This document shows, piece after piece, positions 44,323-52,999 of a DNA stretch of 64,000 bases. This DNA is from Alteromonas marina (lineage in GTDB: Bacteria; Pseudomonadota; Gammaproteobacteria; Enterobacterales; Alteromonadaceae): the NCBI RefSeq assembly GCF_000808575.1, contig NZ_JWLW01000023.1, positions 1 to 64,000 of the forward strand, written 5' to 3'. Under the pieces are notes generated by a model. The model made no database searches. It was not told the DNA's origin and saw only the letters and a list, made by a program, of their open reading frames with translations. Position numbers and translations under genes: made by a program. Numbering within the stretch: position 1 is the first letter of the stretch; each line of letters starts with the position of its first letter.

Positions 44323-44418
44323 ATTATTAGAAGCGTTAGATGTTGGCGGCAGGTCGCGCGTTAACGGTGACTCAAGCAGCTCGTAACCGACGAGTAACCA
44401 AACGCCCTACAGAAGTCT

Positions 44419-44444
44419 CAAACCCAGCTAGAAAGCTGGGTTTG
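44419..44444 (+). terminator. Hairpin terminator between halogenase 2 and yicC
   Basis: CAAACCCAGCT (44419-44429) pairs perfectly with AGCTGGGTTTG (44434-44444) around AGAA. It lies between convergent genes; flanking T-rich sequence is modest on either side. Confidence 0.8.
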
Positions 44445-44481
44445 GTGTTATTTATTGAATGAGTTTGAGTCTGCTTTTTAA

Positions 44482-45345
44482 TTACTCAATATTCTGAATT
44501 TGCTCGCGCATCTGCTCAATCAGGACTTTAAGTTCAACCGCCGATTGTGTGATGTCGGTGCTGATAGACTTTGAACCTAACGTGTTCGATTCGCGGTTAA
44601 ACTCCTGCATCATGAAATCAAGACGGCGGCCTACTGCTCCACCCTTCTTAAGGATATTGCGGGTTTCCTTAACGTGAGCATTTAGACGATCTAACTCTTC
44701 TGCCACATCTACTTTTTGCGCCAGCATGATCATTTCTTGTTCAAAACGGCCTGCATCAAGTTCAACCTTTGCCTCTTCAAAGCGGGTTTGCACTTTTTCT
44801 CGCTGCCACACCATGATTTCAGGCATACGTGCGGCCACTTTTTCAGCTTCCACTTCAATGGCATCTAGGCGCTGGGTGATCATACCTTTAAGGGCTTCCC
44901 CTTCGGTAGCGCGGGCACTAATAAAATCGTTAAGTGCTTGGTCGAACGCGGCCATTACGTCAGCGTGGATGGTGTCCATATCGGCCTCTTCCGCTGCGAT
45001 TACCCCAGGCCAGCGCAAAACGTCTAGCGGGTTAACCCCCGTGGATTGGCCATGGGATTGCACCCAGTCAGCGGCGTGAAGCACTTGCTTAGCCAACTCT
45101 TCGTTTAAGCTTAGCTTAGTTACAGCAGCATCGTTGGCAGTAAAACGCAGCGCACATTCGACCTTACCTCGAGCTAGCTTTTTACGGAATCGTTCACGTA
45201 AAACCGGCTCCAATGAGCGAAACTGCTCCGGCAGGCGAAAATAAGTTTCTAAAAAGCGTTGGTTGACCGAGCGTATTTCCCACACGGCTGAGCCCCACTC
45301 TTTTTTGGTTTCTACGCGCGCAAACGCTGTCATGCTGTAAATCAT
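44482..45345 (-). CDS. yicC: YicC family endoribonuclease
   Basis: A 287-residue protein of the YicC/YloC family, recently recognised as RNA endonucleases in some bacteria. It begins MIYSMTAFARVETKKEWGSAVWEIRSVNQRFLETYFRLPEQFR and ends DFMMQEFNRESNTLGSKSISTDITQSAVELKVLIEQMREQIQNIE, the conserved C-terminal DUF1732 block. It is divergent from rph, as in many gammaproteobacteria. Confidence 0.95.
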   Translation of the reverse strand: MIYSMTAFARVETKKEWGSAVWEIRSVNQRFLETYFRLPEQFRSLEPVLRERFRKKLARGKVECALRFTANDAAVTKLSLNEELAKQVLHAADWVQSHGQSTGVNPLDVLRWPGVIAAEEADMDTIHADVMAAFDQALNDFISARATEGEALKGMITQRLDAIEVEAEKVAARMPEIMVWQREKVQTRFEEAKVELDAGRFEQEMIMLAQKVDVAEELDRLNAHVKETRNILKKGGAVGRRLDFMMQEFNRESNTLGSKSISTDITQSAVELKVLIEQMREQIQNIE

Positions 45346-45646
45346 AAATATCCTTTAAATTTAACTGAAAGCCTGCAAAAACAACCCGAACGTCGTGTTG
45401 TATACGTGAATATCTACAGCAGGTTTTCTTGTATTTTGTATATTAGCGCACATTTACGTAATTCAATAAGCAAACATGTAAAGTTCGTTTTTAACGGCCG
45501 CGGGTATTGCGTTATACTTAGGCGCAATTTCGTAGCTACATCGAATTTATAGGTTTTGACCGCGAACTGGGCTTTCTATTCACATATCGCCAATAAAACC
45601 TGTAAAACGCTACCCTTTTTTAAGCACTTACGTTGTGGAGAACACT
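45346..45646. promoter_or_regulatory. yicC/rph divergent promoter region
   Basis: About 300 bp between divergent genes. A -10-like TATACT lies at 45513-45518 facing rph, with only a weak -35. A GTGGAG ribosome-binding site precedes the rph start. Nothing else is recognised. Confidence 0.45.
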
Positions 45647-46360
45647 ATGCGTCCAAGCGGCAGAACCGCCAGTCAAATTCGCCCTGTTACAATTACTCGC
45701 CAATACACTTGTCACGCAGAAGGCTCTGTTCTTGTAGAGTTTGGTAACACTAAGGTGTTGTGTAATGCGACGGTAGAAGAAGGTGTGCCACGCTTTATGA
45801 AGGGCCAAGGGAAAGGCTGGATTACAGCTGAGTACAGCATGCTTCCACGTGCTACCCATACGCGAAGCGGCCGTGAAGCGGCGCGCGGTAAACAAGGCGG
45901 CCGCACGTTAGAGATCCAGCGTCTAATTGCGCGTTCACTACGCGCAGCGGTAGATTTAAAACTTCTGGGTGAAAACACCATTACGTTGGACTGCGACGTT
46001 ATTCAGGCCGACGGCGGTACGCGCACAGCGTCAATTACCGGTGCGTGTGTAGCTCTTGTTGATGCACTTACTTACATGCGTGCGAAAGGCATTATCAAAA
46101 CTAACCCGCTTAAACATATGATTGCCGCCCTTTCAGTAGGTATTTACGAAGGTACGCCAATCGCTGACCTTGAGTACACCGAAGACTCTGAGGCAGAGAC
46201 AGACATGAATATCGTGATGACCGAAACCGGCAAGCTGATTGAAGTTCAAGGTACTGCAGAGGGCGAACCCTTCTCGTTTGAAGAGCTTGACGAGATGCTG
46301 AAAATTGGTAAGCACGGTTTACGTGAACTGTTCGACATTCAAAAAGCGGCGCTAGCGTAA
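45647..46360 (+). CDS. rph: Ribonuclease PH
   Basis: Phosphorolytic 3'-5' exoribonuclease that trims tRNA precursors. ATG 45647 is chosen, giving 237 residues, because the product then begins [21 protein letters not shown] like E. coli and TGGAG lies 6 nt upstream. The conserved [44 protein letters not shown] and [15 protein letters not shown] blocks are intact. It is followed at 57 bp by pyrE, the usual order. Confidence 0.97.
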   Translation: MRPSGRTASQIRPVTITRQYTCHAEGSVLVEFGNTKVLCNATVEEGVPRFMKGQGKGWITAEYSMLPRATHTRSGREAARGKQGGRTLEIQRLIARSLRAAVDLKLLGENTITLDCDVIQADGGTRTASITGACVALVDALTYMRAKGIIKTNPLKHMIAALSVGIYEGTPIADLEYTEDSEAETDMNIVMTETGKLIEVQGTAEGEPFSFEELDEMLKIGKHGLRELFDIQKAALA

Positions 46361-46417
46361 GCGAGTCATCGACACGTAGTTAGAACCAACGCGTAAATTA
46401 GAAATTAAGAGGTCATC

Positions 46418-47059
46418 ATGAAAGCGTTTCAGCGTGATTTTATTGAGTTTGCCATTGAACGTGGCGTACTGAAATTTGGCGAATTCACTTTAAAGTCAGG
46501 CCGCGTTAGCCCGTACTTTTTCAATGCAGGTTTGTTTAATCGCGGTGGCGATTTGGCTAAGTTGGGGCGTTTTTACGCTGATGCGTTAATGGACGCTGGC
46601 GTTGAGTTCGATGTACTTTTTGGTCCAGCCTATAAGGGCATTCCTATTGCGACTACTACCGCAGTCGCACTGGCAGATAGCCACAATCTTGACGTGCCTT
46701 ATTGCTTCAACCGCAAAGAAGCGAAAACCCACGGTGAAGGCGGTAATCTAGTTGGTAGTCCACTAGAAGGTAAGGTTATGCTGGTGGATGACGTGATCAC
46801 TGCGGGTACGGCTATTCGCGAATCGATGACCTTAATCGAGCAGCAGCAGGCTAGCTTGTCTGGCGTGCTGATTGCGCTAGACAGACAAGAGCGCGGTAAT
46901 GGCGAACTGTCAGCTATTCAAGAGGTCGAGCGCGATTTTGGCACTCAGGTTATCTCTATTGTATCGCTTGCCGATGTCGTGGCTTATCTGACCGAGAAAG
47001 GCGGGTTTGATAGCGAAATCAGCGCCATTAACACCTATCGTGAAAATTATGGCATCTGA
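46418..47059 (+). CDS. pyrE: Orotate phosphoribosyltransferase
   Basis: Pyrimidine-synthesis enzyme converting orotate and PRPP to OMP. It is 213 residues, as in E. coli. It begins [40 protein letters not shown]; the PRPP-binding motif is [13 protein letters not shown] near residue 120. The last codons overlap the start of tusA. No attenuator like that of enterobacterial rph-pyrE was recognised in the 57-bp gap. Confidence 0.97.
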   Translation: MKAFQRDFIEFAIERGVLKFGEFTLKSGRVSPYFFNAGLFNRGGDLAKLGRFYADALMDAGVEFDVLFGPAYKGIPIATTTAVALADSHNLDVPYCFNRKEAKTHGEGGNLVGSPLEGKVMLVDDVITAGTAIRESMTLIEQQQASLSGVLIALDRQERGNGELSAIQEVERDFGTQVISIVSLADVVAYLTEKGGFDSEISAINTYRENYGI

Positions 47060-47309
47060 TTTTGACAGCGCATTTAGCGCGGCTAGTCAGCATTTAGATG
47101 CGCTAGGATTGCGTTGCCCAGAGCCAGTAATGATGGTGCGTCTGAATATTCGAAAGCTGGCCGATGGGGAAACTTTATCGGTCACGGCTGACGATCCCTC
47201 AACGGCCAGAGATATTCCTAGCTTTTGCCGCTTTATGGACCACACGCTGGTTGCGTCTCAAACCGAGACCATGCCTTACCAATACGTTATTAAGAAAGGG
47301 CGCGCTTGA
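47049..47309 (+). CDS. tusA: Sulfurtransferase TusA
   Basis: An 86-residue sulfur carrier. Its catalytic cysteine is in the invariant [13 protein letters not shown], and [24 protein letters not shown] follows. TusA relays sulfur from IscS toward tRNA thiolation and other sulfur pathways. ATG 47049 is chosen, overlapping the pyrE end by 11 nt; upstream in-frame codons lie inside pyrE. A terminator follows at once. Confidence 0.94.
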   Translation: MASDFDSAFSAASQHLDALGLRCPEPVMMVRLNIRKLADGETLSVTADDPSTARDIPSFCRFMDHTLVASQTETMPYQYVIKKGRA

Positions 47310-47320
47310 GCGCCTTTTTT
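47295..47320 (+). terminator. Terminator after tusA
   Basis: GGCGC (47299-47303) pairs with GCGCC (47310-47314) around a 6-nt loop, with an A-rich 5' flank and six T after it. The loop overlaps the tusA stop codon. Confidence 0.85.
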
Positions 47321-47330
47321 GTTACTGTTT

Positions 47331-47510
47331 CTATTCGCGACCGCTAGCAGCCTGCAATAAAAGTTGCTTCAAAACCTGCTTGCTTCGCGAACAGGTACAG
47401 TGAATATCTGTCATGTGTAGCACTTCACCATTAAGCATTTTTTGAAGTACAGAAGCTCTAACGTTTAATGAGACAAAGCCGTCTTCGCTTGAAATTTGTT
47501 TCGACGCCAT
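47331..47510 (-). CDS. Small conserved-looking protein, 59 residues, with CTC motif
   Basis: A short frame of 59 residues starting MASKQISSEDGFVSLNVRAS and ending LLLQAASGRE. It has an excellent AGGAGA ribosome-binding site 7 nt before the ATG, which makes it credible. A Cys-Thr-Cys pair with a neighbouring His (DIHCTCS) lies in the middle. I do not recognise the family. It lies 25 bp downstream of the 153-residue gene, so both probably form one transcript under the Fur-like box at 48031-48048. A role in iron or redox handling is possible but unproven. Confidence 0.72.
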   Translation of the reverse strand: MASKQISSEDGFVSLNVRASVLQKMLNGEVLHMTDIHCTCSRSKQVLKQLLLQAASGRE

Positions 47511-47535
47511 AACTATCTCCTTTTATCTAAAGTAT

Positions 47536-47997
47536 TTAATGCACGGCCACAGAAGCGAGTCGTTTGCTTGCTTGGGGGACATAGGTTTGCTCAAGGGTAT
47601 GCTGAATGGCCGCGATTAGCCTGCATATAGAAGGATTGGTGGCATGCAGGGGTAATATGGCAATAAGCTGTTGCTGACATTCTTGTAAAATAGCGTGAGA
47701 TTCTCGCTTCCTATGTTCTTCGGCAAGCAGAGAAGATAAGTACATTCCCATAGTGGAAAAAGCGAGTACGTCTTCTTGAACTACACTGACTTTCTGCAAA
47801 GAGGTAGGCTGAAGCGCATTAAGGATAACCTTTGCGGCCTCAAAGGTCTGATAGCCTAACTCTCTCGCATAATCCAATCTACCCTGTTGATGGGCTTGCT
47901 GCGTCTGCGCTTGCATAGCATAGCGATGCTGTCGCGCGTTTGAAGGGTTTAGCTGTAGCCACTTTTTGTAAACTGGGCATAGCCGCTGAACATTCAT
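47536..47997 (-). CDS. Hypothetical helical protein, probable Fur-regulated
   Basis: A 153-residue cytoplasmic protein, not recognised. It begins MNVQRLCPVYKKWLQLNP, is rich in Gln, Ala and Leu, and looks all-helical (QAQTQQAHQQGRLDYARELGYQ and later helices). No signal peptide or metal motif. A perfect AGGAGGT ribosome-binding site precedes the ATG. A Fur-box-like sequence lies about 35 bp upstream. It is followed closely by the 59-residue gene. Confidence 0.78.
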   Translation of the reverse strand: MNVQRLCPVYKKWLQLNPSNARQHRYAMQAQTQQAHQQGRLDYARELGYQTFEAAKVILNALQPTSLQKVSVVQEDVLAFSTMGMYLSSLLAEEHRKRESHAILQECQQQLIAILPLHATNPSICRLIAAIQHTLEQTYVPQASKRLASVAVH

Positions 47998-48030
47998 ATA
48001 AGCACCTCCTGTTTTTTATTACATTAGTGC

Positions 48031-48048
48031 AAATAAGAATCATTATCA
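48031..48048. promoter_or_regulatory. Fur-box-like site
   Basis: AAATAAGAATCATTATCA: read on the minus strand it gives TGATAATGATTCTTATTT, containing the GATAATGAT half of the Fur consensus plus a second imperfect half. It is correctly placed before the leftward 153-residue gene. Confidence 0.65.
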
Positions 48049-48160
48049 AATGTAAAGTTCAAAAAATCTATTGGGTTGATTTGATATTTACGTTGTCGTG
48101 AACCAACGGCATCGTTTGTCTCGCACTATTAAGTGCTTTGAGTCACTAGTACAGGCAAGC

Positions 48161-48751
48161 TTATTGGCTGATTAAATTTGACAGCCACCATAAAAGAAGC
48201 ACTGCAACTGAGATAGCAATAACCGCTTTCATTTTGTAGCGCTTAATGAGCTGCTCAGCTTTGTCTCCTGTGCAATACACCACAGCTGCGAGCCCAAAAT
48301 AGCGAATTGAACGTGCAATAACAGTGGCTAAAAGAAAAAGTGGAAGTGAGTATTGGGTTGCACCTGCCGCAAGCATCGCAACCTGAAAAGGAATTGGGGC
48401 AATACCTAAGGTCATCACAAACCAAAAGCCTTGATTCTGCATTTGTTGTTTAACGCTTTCGAACTGTTCTTGGCTAAAAAAGGTATCGATAACCCACTGG
48501 CCAACAAGGTCAAAAAGGTAATAGCCGAGTGCATAGCCGAAGACTGCGCCAATCACGCAGCCTACGGTGGCCATTAATGCGATTTTCCATAGCGACTCTC
48601 GCCTGGCTTGCATCAACGGCACCATAACAGCTTCTAGTGGTATGGGAACAATGGTTGATTCTAAAAATGAGGCAAGAGTGATGCCCTTTAACATATGCTT
48701 AGAATCGACAAGTTTTTTGGTTTTGTGCTTAACCTTTTTACCTAGTTCCAT
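48161..48751 (-). CDS. VTT/DedA-family inner-membrane protein (YqaA-like)
   Basis: A 196-residue protein of the VTT (SNARE-associated/DedA) superfamily. Four or five membrane segments are visible. The family features are ESTIVPIPLEAVMVPLMQARRES near residue 30, the GxxxGYxLG segment VGCVIGAVFGYALGYYLF, and GFWFVMTLGIAPIPFQVAMLAAG. DedA-type proteins transport or flip lipids; that role is by family only. It is monocistronic. Confidence 0.87.
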   Translation of the reverse strand: MELGKKVKHKTKKLVDSKHMLKGITLASFLESTIVPIPLEAVMVPLMQARRESLWKIALMATVGCVIGAVFGYALGYYLFDLVGQWVIDTFFSQEQFESVKQQMQNQGFWFVMTLGIAPIPFQVAMLAAGATQYSLPLFLLATVIARSIRYFGLAAVVYCTGDKAEQLIKRYKMKAVIAISVAVLLLWWLSNLISQ

Positions 48752-48775
48752 GTAATCCCTACCACTTTATTTTCT

Positions 48776-50068
48776 CTACTGCTTGTAAACAACTCCGTCT
48801 TTCATCACAAAAGACACGCTTTCCATAAGCGATATATCGTCAAGCGGGTTGCCTTTAACCGCGACAATGTCAGCCAGTTTTCCTTCTTCTAGGGTGCCAA
48901 GAATATCGCTGATGCCTAGTAAGCTCGCGCTATTCACGGTAGCACTTAGCAGCGCGTCGGCAGGCTTCATACCGGCTTCAACCATTAATGAGAACTCTTG
49001 CGCATTGTCGCCGTGGGCTGATACACCACTGTCTGTACCAAAAGCAATTTTTACGCCTGCTTTATGCGCTTGTTCAAAGGTATTTTGGATAAGCGGGCCA
49101 ATGGCTGCAGCTTTCGGGCGCACCAATTCCGGAAAGAAACCATCAATTTTAGCTTTGTCTGCTACGAACTTTCCTGCCAGTATTGTTGGCACATAGTAGG
49201 TGCCGTGCTTCTTCATTAATGTGCGAATTTCGTCGTCCATATAAGTGCCGTGTTCAATAGAGTCCACACCGGCTTCAATAGCCCGCTTCATGCCTTCTTT
49301 CCCATGAGCATGCACTGCTACTGTCATACCGTAGTCTTTTGCCGTTTCAACAATTGCTTCTAGTTCATCGGTCATGAACTGCGGGTTTTGGCCGCTTTTA
49401 GCAACGCTCAATACGCCGCCGGTTGCGGTGATTTTGATTAAGTCCGCACCATCTTGGTAACGAGTCCTTACTGCTTCACGGGCTTCAGCTTCGCCATTAA
49501 CCACACCTTGCTTAGGGCCTACGTCTGGGCGAAGTAAATGAGATAAGCCATTACTTGGATCGGCATGTCCGCCTGTAGTAGCAATAGATTTAGCAACGGT
49601 ATAAATACGCGGGCCTGTTGCATAGCCTTTACTAATAGCGTTCCTTAGCGCAACGGTTTCGTTGTAGCCATCCCCTAAGTTGCGAACCGTGGTGAAGCCC
49701 GAATTTAACGTAATCTTAGCGTAGTTCGCTGCCCGTAATGCATAGTCGGCTTCATTTAGTGAAAAGCGCTCCAGATACGTTTGTGGACCACCGTGCTGCG
49801 ACGATAAATGAACGTGCATGTCCATCAGTCCAGGCATAACGGTTGACGACCTTAAATCGATGACAGTGTCGCCTTCTTGGGCTTCAGCAAACCCTTTTTT
49901 AACCGCCTTAATTTTATTGTCTTCCACAACAATGGTGACATTTTCCTGTAGGTTTTTTGATGTACCAGTAAACACTTTCCCTGCATGTATAAGCGTGTCG
50001 GCTACAGTGGAAAAGGGCGATGAGAGTAAGGCACTGGCAACAGCCAGCGTAATCAGAGGCTTGTTCAT
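48776..50068 (-). CDS. Secreted metal-dependent amidohydrolase
   Basis: A 430-residue protein with a signal peptide ([24 protein letters not shown]). It belongs to the imidazolonepropionase/Xaa-Pro dipeptidase-like amidohydrolases (COG1228). Metal-site elements are MDMHVHLSS (about residue 80), the His in [21 protein letters not shown], and the Asp in [12 protein letters not shown]. The C-terminal [19 protein letters not shown] is typical. ATG 50068 is used because it starts the signal peptide; a longer frame is unlikely. The substrate is probably a dipeptide or cyclic amide. Confidence 0.9.
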   Translation of the reverse strand: MNKPLITLAVASALLSSPFSTVADTLIHAGKVFTGTSKNLQENVTIVVEDNKIKAVKKGFAEAQEGDTVIDLRSSTVMPGLMDMHVHLSSQHGGPQTYLERFSLNEADYALRAANYAKITLNSGFTTVRNLGDGYNETVALRNAISKGYATGPRIYTVAKSIATTGGHADPSNGLSHLLRPDVGPKQGVVNGEAEAREAVRTRYQDGADLIKITATGGVLSVAKSGQNPQFMTDELEAIVETAKDYGMTVAVHAHGKEGMKRAIEAGVDSIEHGTYMDDEIRTLMKKHGTYYVPTILAGKFVADKAKIDGFFPELVRPKAAAIGPLIQNTFEQAHKAGVKIAFGTDSGVSAHGDNAQEFSLMVEAGMKPADALLSATVNSASLLGISDILGTLEEGKLADIVAVKGNPLDDISLMESVSFVMKDGVVYKQ

Positions 50069-50218
50069 GATATAGGTCTTCTTGTTGATTGTTTTATAGA
50101 CTATATCGAATGTAATGCAGTCAGAGGGATAACGCAAAACAAAGCGCTGTTAACGGTGCTTTATTGAAGATGAATTACGTTTTGATATGTTCGAAGAGAC
50201 AGAAGCAACAAAATTAGG

Positions 50219-50812
50219 CTAGTTGCTTACTTCACCTAAAATAAAGGTGATGCCGTTTGACTGAATACTAAATTGCGTGCCGGCGTCATGCGGTTTTTCA
50301 TCAGCTTGTTCAAGCAGTTGATAATAGGTATTTTGATGTAGTCTTGCCCACAAGTTTCTGCGAACGCATAGGTAGGGAATGGGCGTTGCCTCTGGATCTT
50401 GTATGGCTTTAGGCGGAACGCGAAGTTTGAGCTGATCAGAACGCTCTAACCTTACAATGTCGCCCGTTTGTGTGGTAAACACATAGGTGTTGTCACTCGC
50501 TGATTCACCCTGTTCTCTATGCCATTGAGTTACAAGAAAAGGTGTGTCTTCAACGGTTATACCCACTTTCTCTACGGGCGTAACTAAGAAGTACTTATCG
50601 CCTTCACGCTTCAACACAGAGGCAAATAGCTGAACAAGGCTTGCGCGTCCTATAGGGCTGCCTTCGTAAAACCATCTTCCATCAAGCGCTATAGTTAGAT
50701 TAATGTCACCGCAAAAATCGGGATTCCATTGTTCAACAGGAGGTAAAGGGCGCGTTTTTGACGACGTGCCCTTGAGCTGTTGTTGAAATCTAGTTAGATC
50801 CACGCTCTTCAA
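50219..50812 (-). CDS. DUF1285 family protein
   Basis: A 197-residue cytoplasmic protein of the DUF1285 family. Signatures are PPVEQWNPDFCGDINLTIALDGRWFYEGSPIGRASLVQLFASVLKREGDKYFLVTPVEKVGI and the later IPYLCVRRNLWARLHQNTYYQLLE. The function is unknown. Its start overlaps the end of the DUF3014 gene by 23 nt, indicating translational coupling. Confidence 0.9.
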   Translation of the reverse strand: MKSVDLTRFQQQLKGTSSKTRPLPPVEQWNPDFCGDINLTIALDGRWFYEGSPIGRASLVQLFASVLKREGDKYFLVTPVEKVGITVEDTPFLVTQWHREQGESASDNTYVFTTQTGDIVRLERSDQLKLRVPPKAIQDPEATPIPYLCVRRNLWARLHQNTYYQLLEQADEKPHDAGTQFSIQSNGITFILGEVSN

Positions 50813-51650
50813 CCATTACTTTTAGTTCGCGTAGCTTTGCCTTAATGCGACGCATGTTATCTGGGCCAGTACGAAGAAGTTGTTTCTGTGGCTCGTTTAA
50901 ACTCTCTAAACGATCATCAGCATATTTGTAGGCCACCGAGTCGGTATAAACCTCTACAGGAACTGGTACTTCAGGTGTATCAAGAAGCTGATCAATTGCA
51001 TCTAGTAATACGCTGTTGAAGTCTTGGTCAGGACTTCCAATTTCGGCGTACTTCTCCTGAATATCGTCTTTATAAATATCGTATATATTAAGCAGTGCTT
51101 CGTTATTGAATGACTCCAACATATCTACATACGGTGTATAACGTTTATAGCTTGCTGCATCAATCCATTGCTTGCCTGCTTGAGAGTATACGCGGAAGTT
51201 CTGCTCGGGTGGCGTTAGTAACTGGTGGTTAGGCGCCATCTCATCATTTGCTAGATTCGTAACCGACACCACAAAGCGTTGAATTAGACCTTCGTCAACC
51301 AGCATGCGGTTAACCATTTCTTCGCTCGCAGACGAACTCTCAATAAGTGAAGCTTTCACCGCAGGATCGCTGGTATCCAGAGGTTCCGGCTCTGGTTCCA
51401 CTGTCTCTGGAAGCGGCTCGACCTCGTCTTTCTCCTCAAGCTCTACTGTTGGGGCTGGCTGAGTAGGCTCGAATACTTCAGGCTCTTCTGGGGTAGTCAC
51501 TTCAGGTTCAGTCAATTCGGGCTCAGGAGTAACTACAGGCACAGGCTCATCGTCGCTGGGCCAAAACACTACAGCCAGAATAACAATAAGTAGGATGCCT
51601 ACAATAATAAAGTGTGGGCCTAACGATTTCTTTTCCGACGATTCGCTCAT
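50790..51650 (-). CDS. DUF3014 family membrane-anchored protein
   Basis: A 286-residue protein. A short cytoplasmic start and one membrane anchor (FIIVGILLIVILAVVFWP, about 14-32) are followed by an acidic Pro/Glu/Val repeat linker to about residue 100. The DUF3014 domain then begins near ASLIESSSASEEMVNRMLVDEGLIQRFVVSVTNLANDEMA. ATG 51650 is preferred, with GGAGT upstream. Probably periplasmic, function unknown. It is paired with DUF1285. Confidence 0.88.
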   Translation of the reverse strand: MSESSEKKSLGPHFIIVGILLIVILAVVFWPSDDEPVPVVTPEPELTEPEVTTPEEPEVFEPTQPAPTVELEEKDEVEPLPETVEPEPEPLDTSDPAVKASLIESSSASEEMVNRMLVDEGLIQRFVVSVTNLANDEMAPNHQLLTPPEQNFRVYSQAGKQWIDAASYKRYTPYVDMLESFNNEALLNIYDIYKDDIQEKYAEIGSPDQDFNSVLLDAIDQLLDTPEVPVPVEVYTDSVAYKYADDRLESLNEPQKQLLRTGPDNMRRIKAKLRELKVMVEERGSN

Positions 51651-52032
51651 AATGACTCCGCTACAAAACTTTCCTTTTGGTAATACTACCAGAGATAACA
51701 CCCAAATTTAGAAAATCAATCAATAGAAATGTTCCCTTCGATTGTAAATTCCTTATTTTGAACACGTTTTGAACGTAAAAAAGTCATTTTCCGATTTCTT
51801 TTTATACAAATTTAGTGGAAAACCCCCATTTTTTCTTCTCATTCACATTCGATATTATGTAAATGGAAAAATAATTTTAAAACAAATGTTTAACAAATTG
51901 GGTTTGTGTACTAATGTGTTGATTAGTCATTGAAAAGCAAATGCTAGCTCGTTGTTATCTATAATAATTAGTGAATATTTCGAGCCTCACGACCCCGTTT
52001 CAACTTAAATGTGCCCTTATAGGATAATTAGC
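51651..52032. other. AT-rich intergenic gap
   Basis: 382 bp of low-GC sequence with poly-A/T tracts between divergent genes. I see no terminator, RNA gene or binding-site repeat in it; it presumably contains both promoters. Confidence 0.4.
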
Positions 52033-52425
52033 GTGAGTAAGTTTAGACAGTATCACCCTAAATTACACCGAGCAGTAAAACGCTACAGTGTTATGCAGCA
52101 TCTAATCATGCTGGGAGTAATGCTTTATCTCCTTTTAAATATCAATAACTTGTCAACTAAGCATCAGATCATCGCTGTAGCGACTGTCATTGTTATGAGT
52201 ATACAAAATGGCTTTATACTGTCTAAAGCGAAAGTCGCTTTAGCTGTTGAAGGCCCTAGGTTGCTGGTATTTCCTTTACTATGGATTGCTTCTGGAATGG
52301 GAACGGCGGCGTTCCTATACAGTGCCTGCTCTCTTGCATCCTTACTGGTGTTGGCAAATGCAGTACGGTTTAAAAACCATCGACCTCCGCTAGATCTATC
52401 TAATGAACCTGAGCACCTTGCCTAA
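52033..52425 (+). CDS. Small hypothetical membrane protein
   Basis: A 130-residue protein if started at GTG 52033, which has AGGATAA upstream; ATG 52009 would add eight residues without a ribosome-binding site. It has four hydrophobic segments (VMQHLIMLGVMLYLLL, QIIAVATVIVMSIQNGFIL, LLVFPLLWIASGMGTAAFL, ASLLVLANAVRF). I do not recognise the family. The start YHPKLHRAVKRY is basic. The product is complete but short. Confidence 0.6.
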   Translation: MSKFRQYHPKLHRAVKRYSVMQHLIMLGVMLYLLLNINNLSTKHQIIAVATVIVMSIQNGFILSKAKVALAVEGPRLLVFPLLWIASGMGTAAFLYSACSLASLLVLANAVRFKNHRPPLDLSNEPEHLA

Positions 52426-52515
52426 CGTATATATTCTGCTTTTTCGCCCTAGCTTCCGTCATTAAATAAGAATATAGGGCGTGCAAGGTGCATACTTGAT
52501 TCATGAGGTAGAAAA

Positions 52516-52824
52516 ATGCAGAAGTTCTATTTTCGAGATATTGAAGAGTCGCCTACCGCGATAGATTATCTGGAAGTTCAGTCGTATGAGATGAATGTTT
52601 ACCTGGTTTATCTCACTATCGGCAGTCAAAGTGGCATGCTTTACGACAACAAAGATAAGCCCATGCGTTTTTTTAGTGCCGGCCACATTCGCGAAGCCTT
52701 TGCGCATTGTCATGTTCAACAGGCGGTAATGAAGCACGATACCCCTTACGATGAAATGATTGGCAACCCGCCAAAAAGTAAAGAGCAGATGGCGTTACCG
52801 TTCAGTATGGATTTGCCTTACTAG
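52516..52824 (+). CDS. DUF6482-like small protein
   Basis: A 102-residue soluble protein, best compared with the DUF6482 group because of the pattern SYEMNVYLVYLTIGSQSGMLYDNKDKPMRFFSAGHIREAF. The C-terminus is MALPFSMDLPY. GAGG lies before the ATG. The function is unknown. The family assignment is from memory of the pattern and moderate. Confidence 0.65.
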   Translation: MQKFYFRDIEESPTAIDYLEVQSYEMNVYLVYLTIGSQSGMLYDNKDKPMRFFSAGHIREAFAHCHVQQAVMKHDTPYDEMIGNPPKSKEQMALPFSMDLPY

Positions 52825-52999
52825 ACTGTTGTACGAACGCTGTAAGCTTTTTTAAGTGGGTTCTGTGTAAGTATCGTAAGGTCGCAGCGTAACGTTTTTA
52901 CAGTAAAACATGGCCCAGCAACGCAAAACCGATATAAACGAAATATAAGCTACGTAATAAGTAGTTTCTTACTCGCTTAACACACCAACGAAGTGCAGG

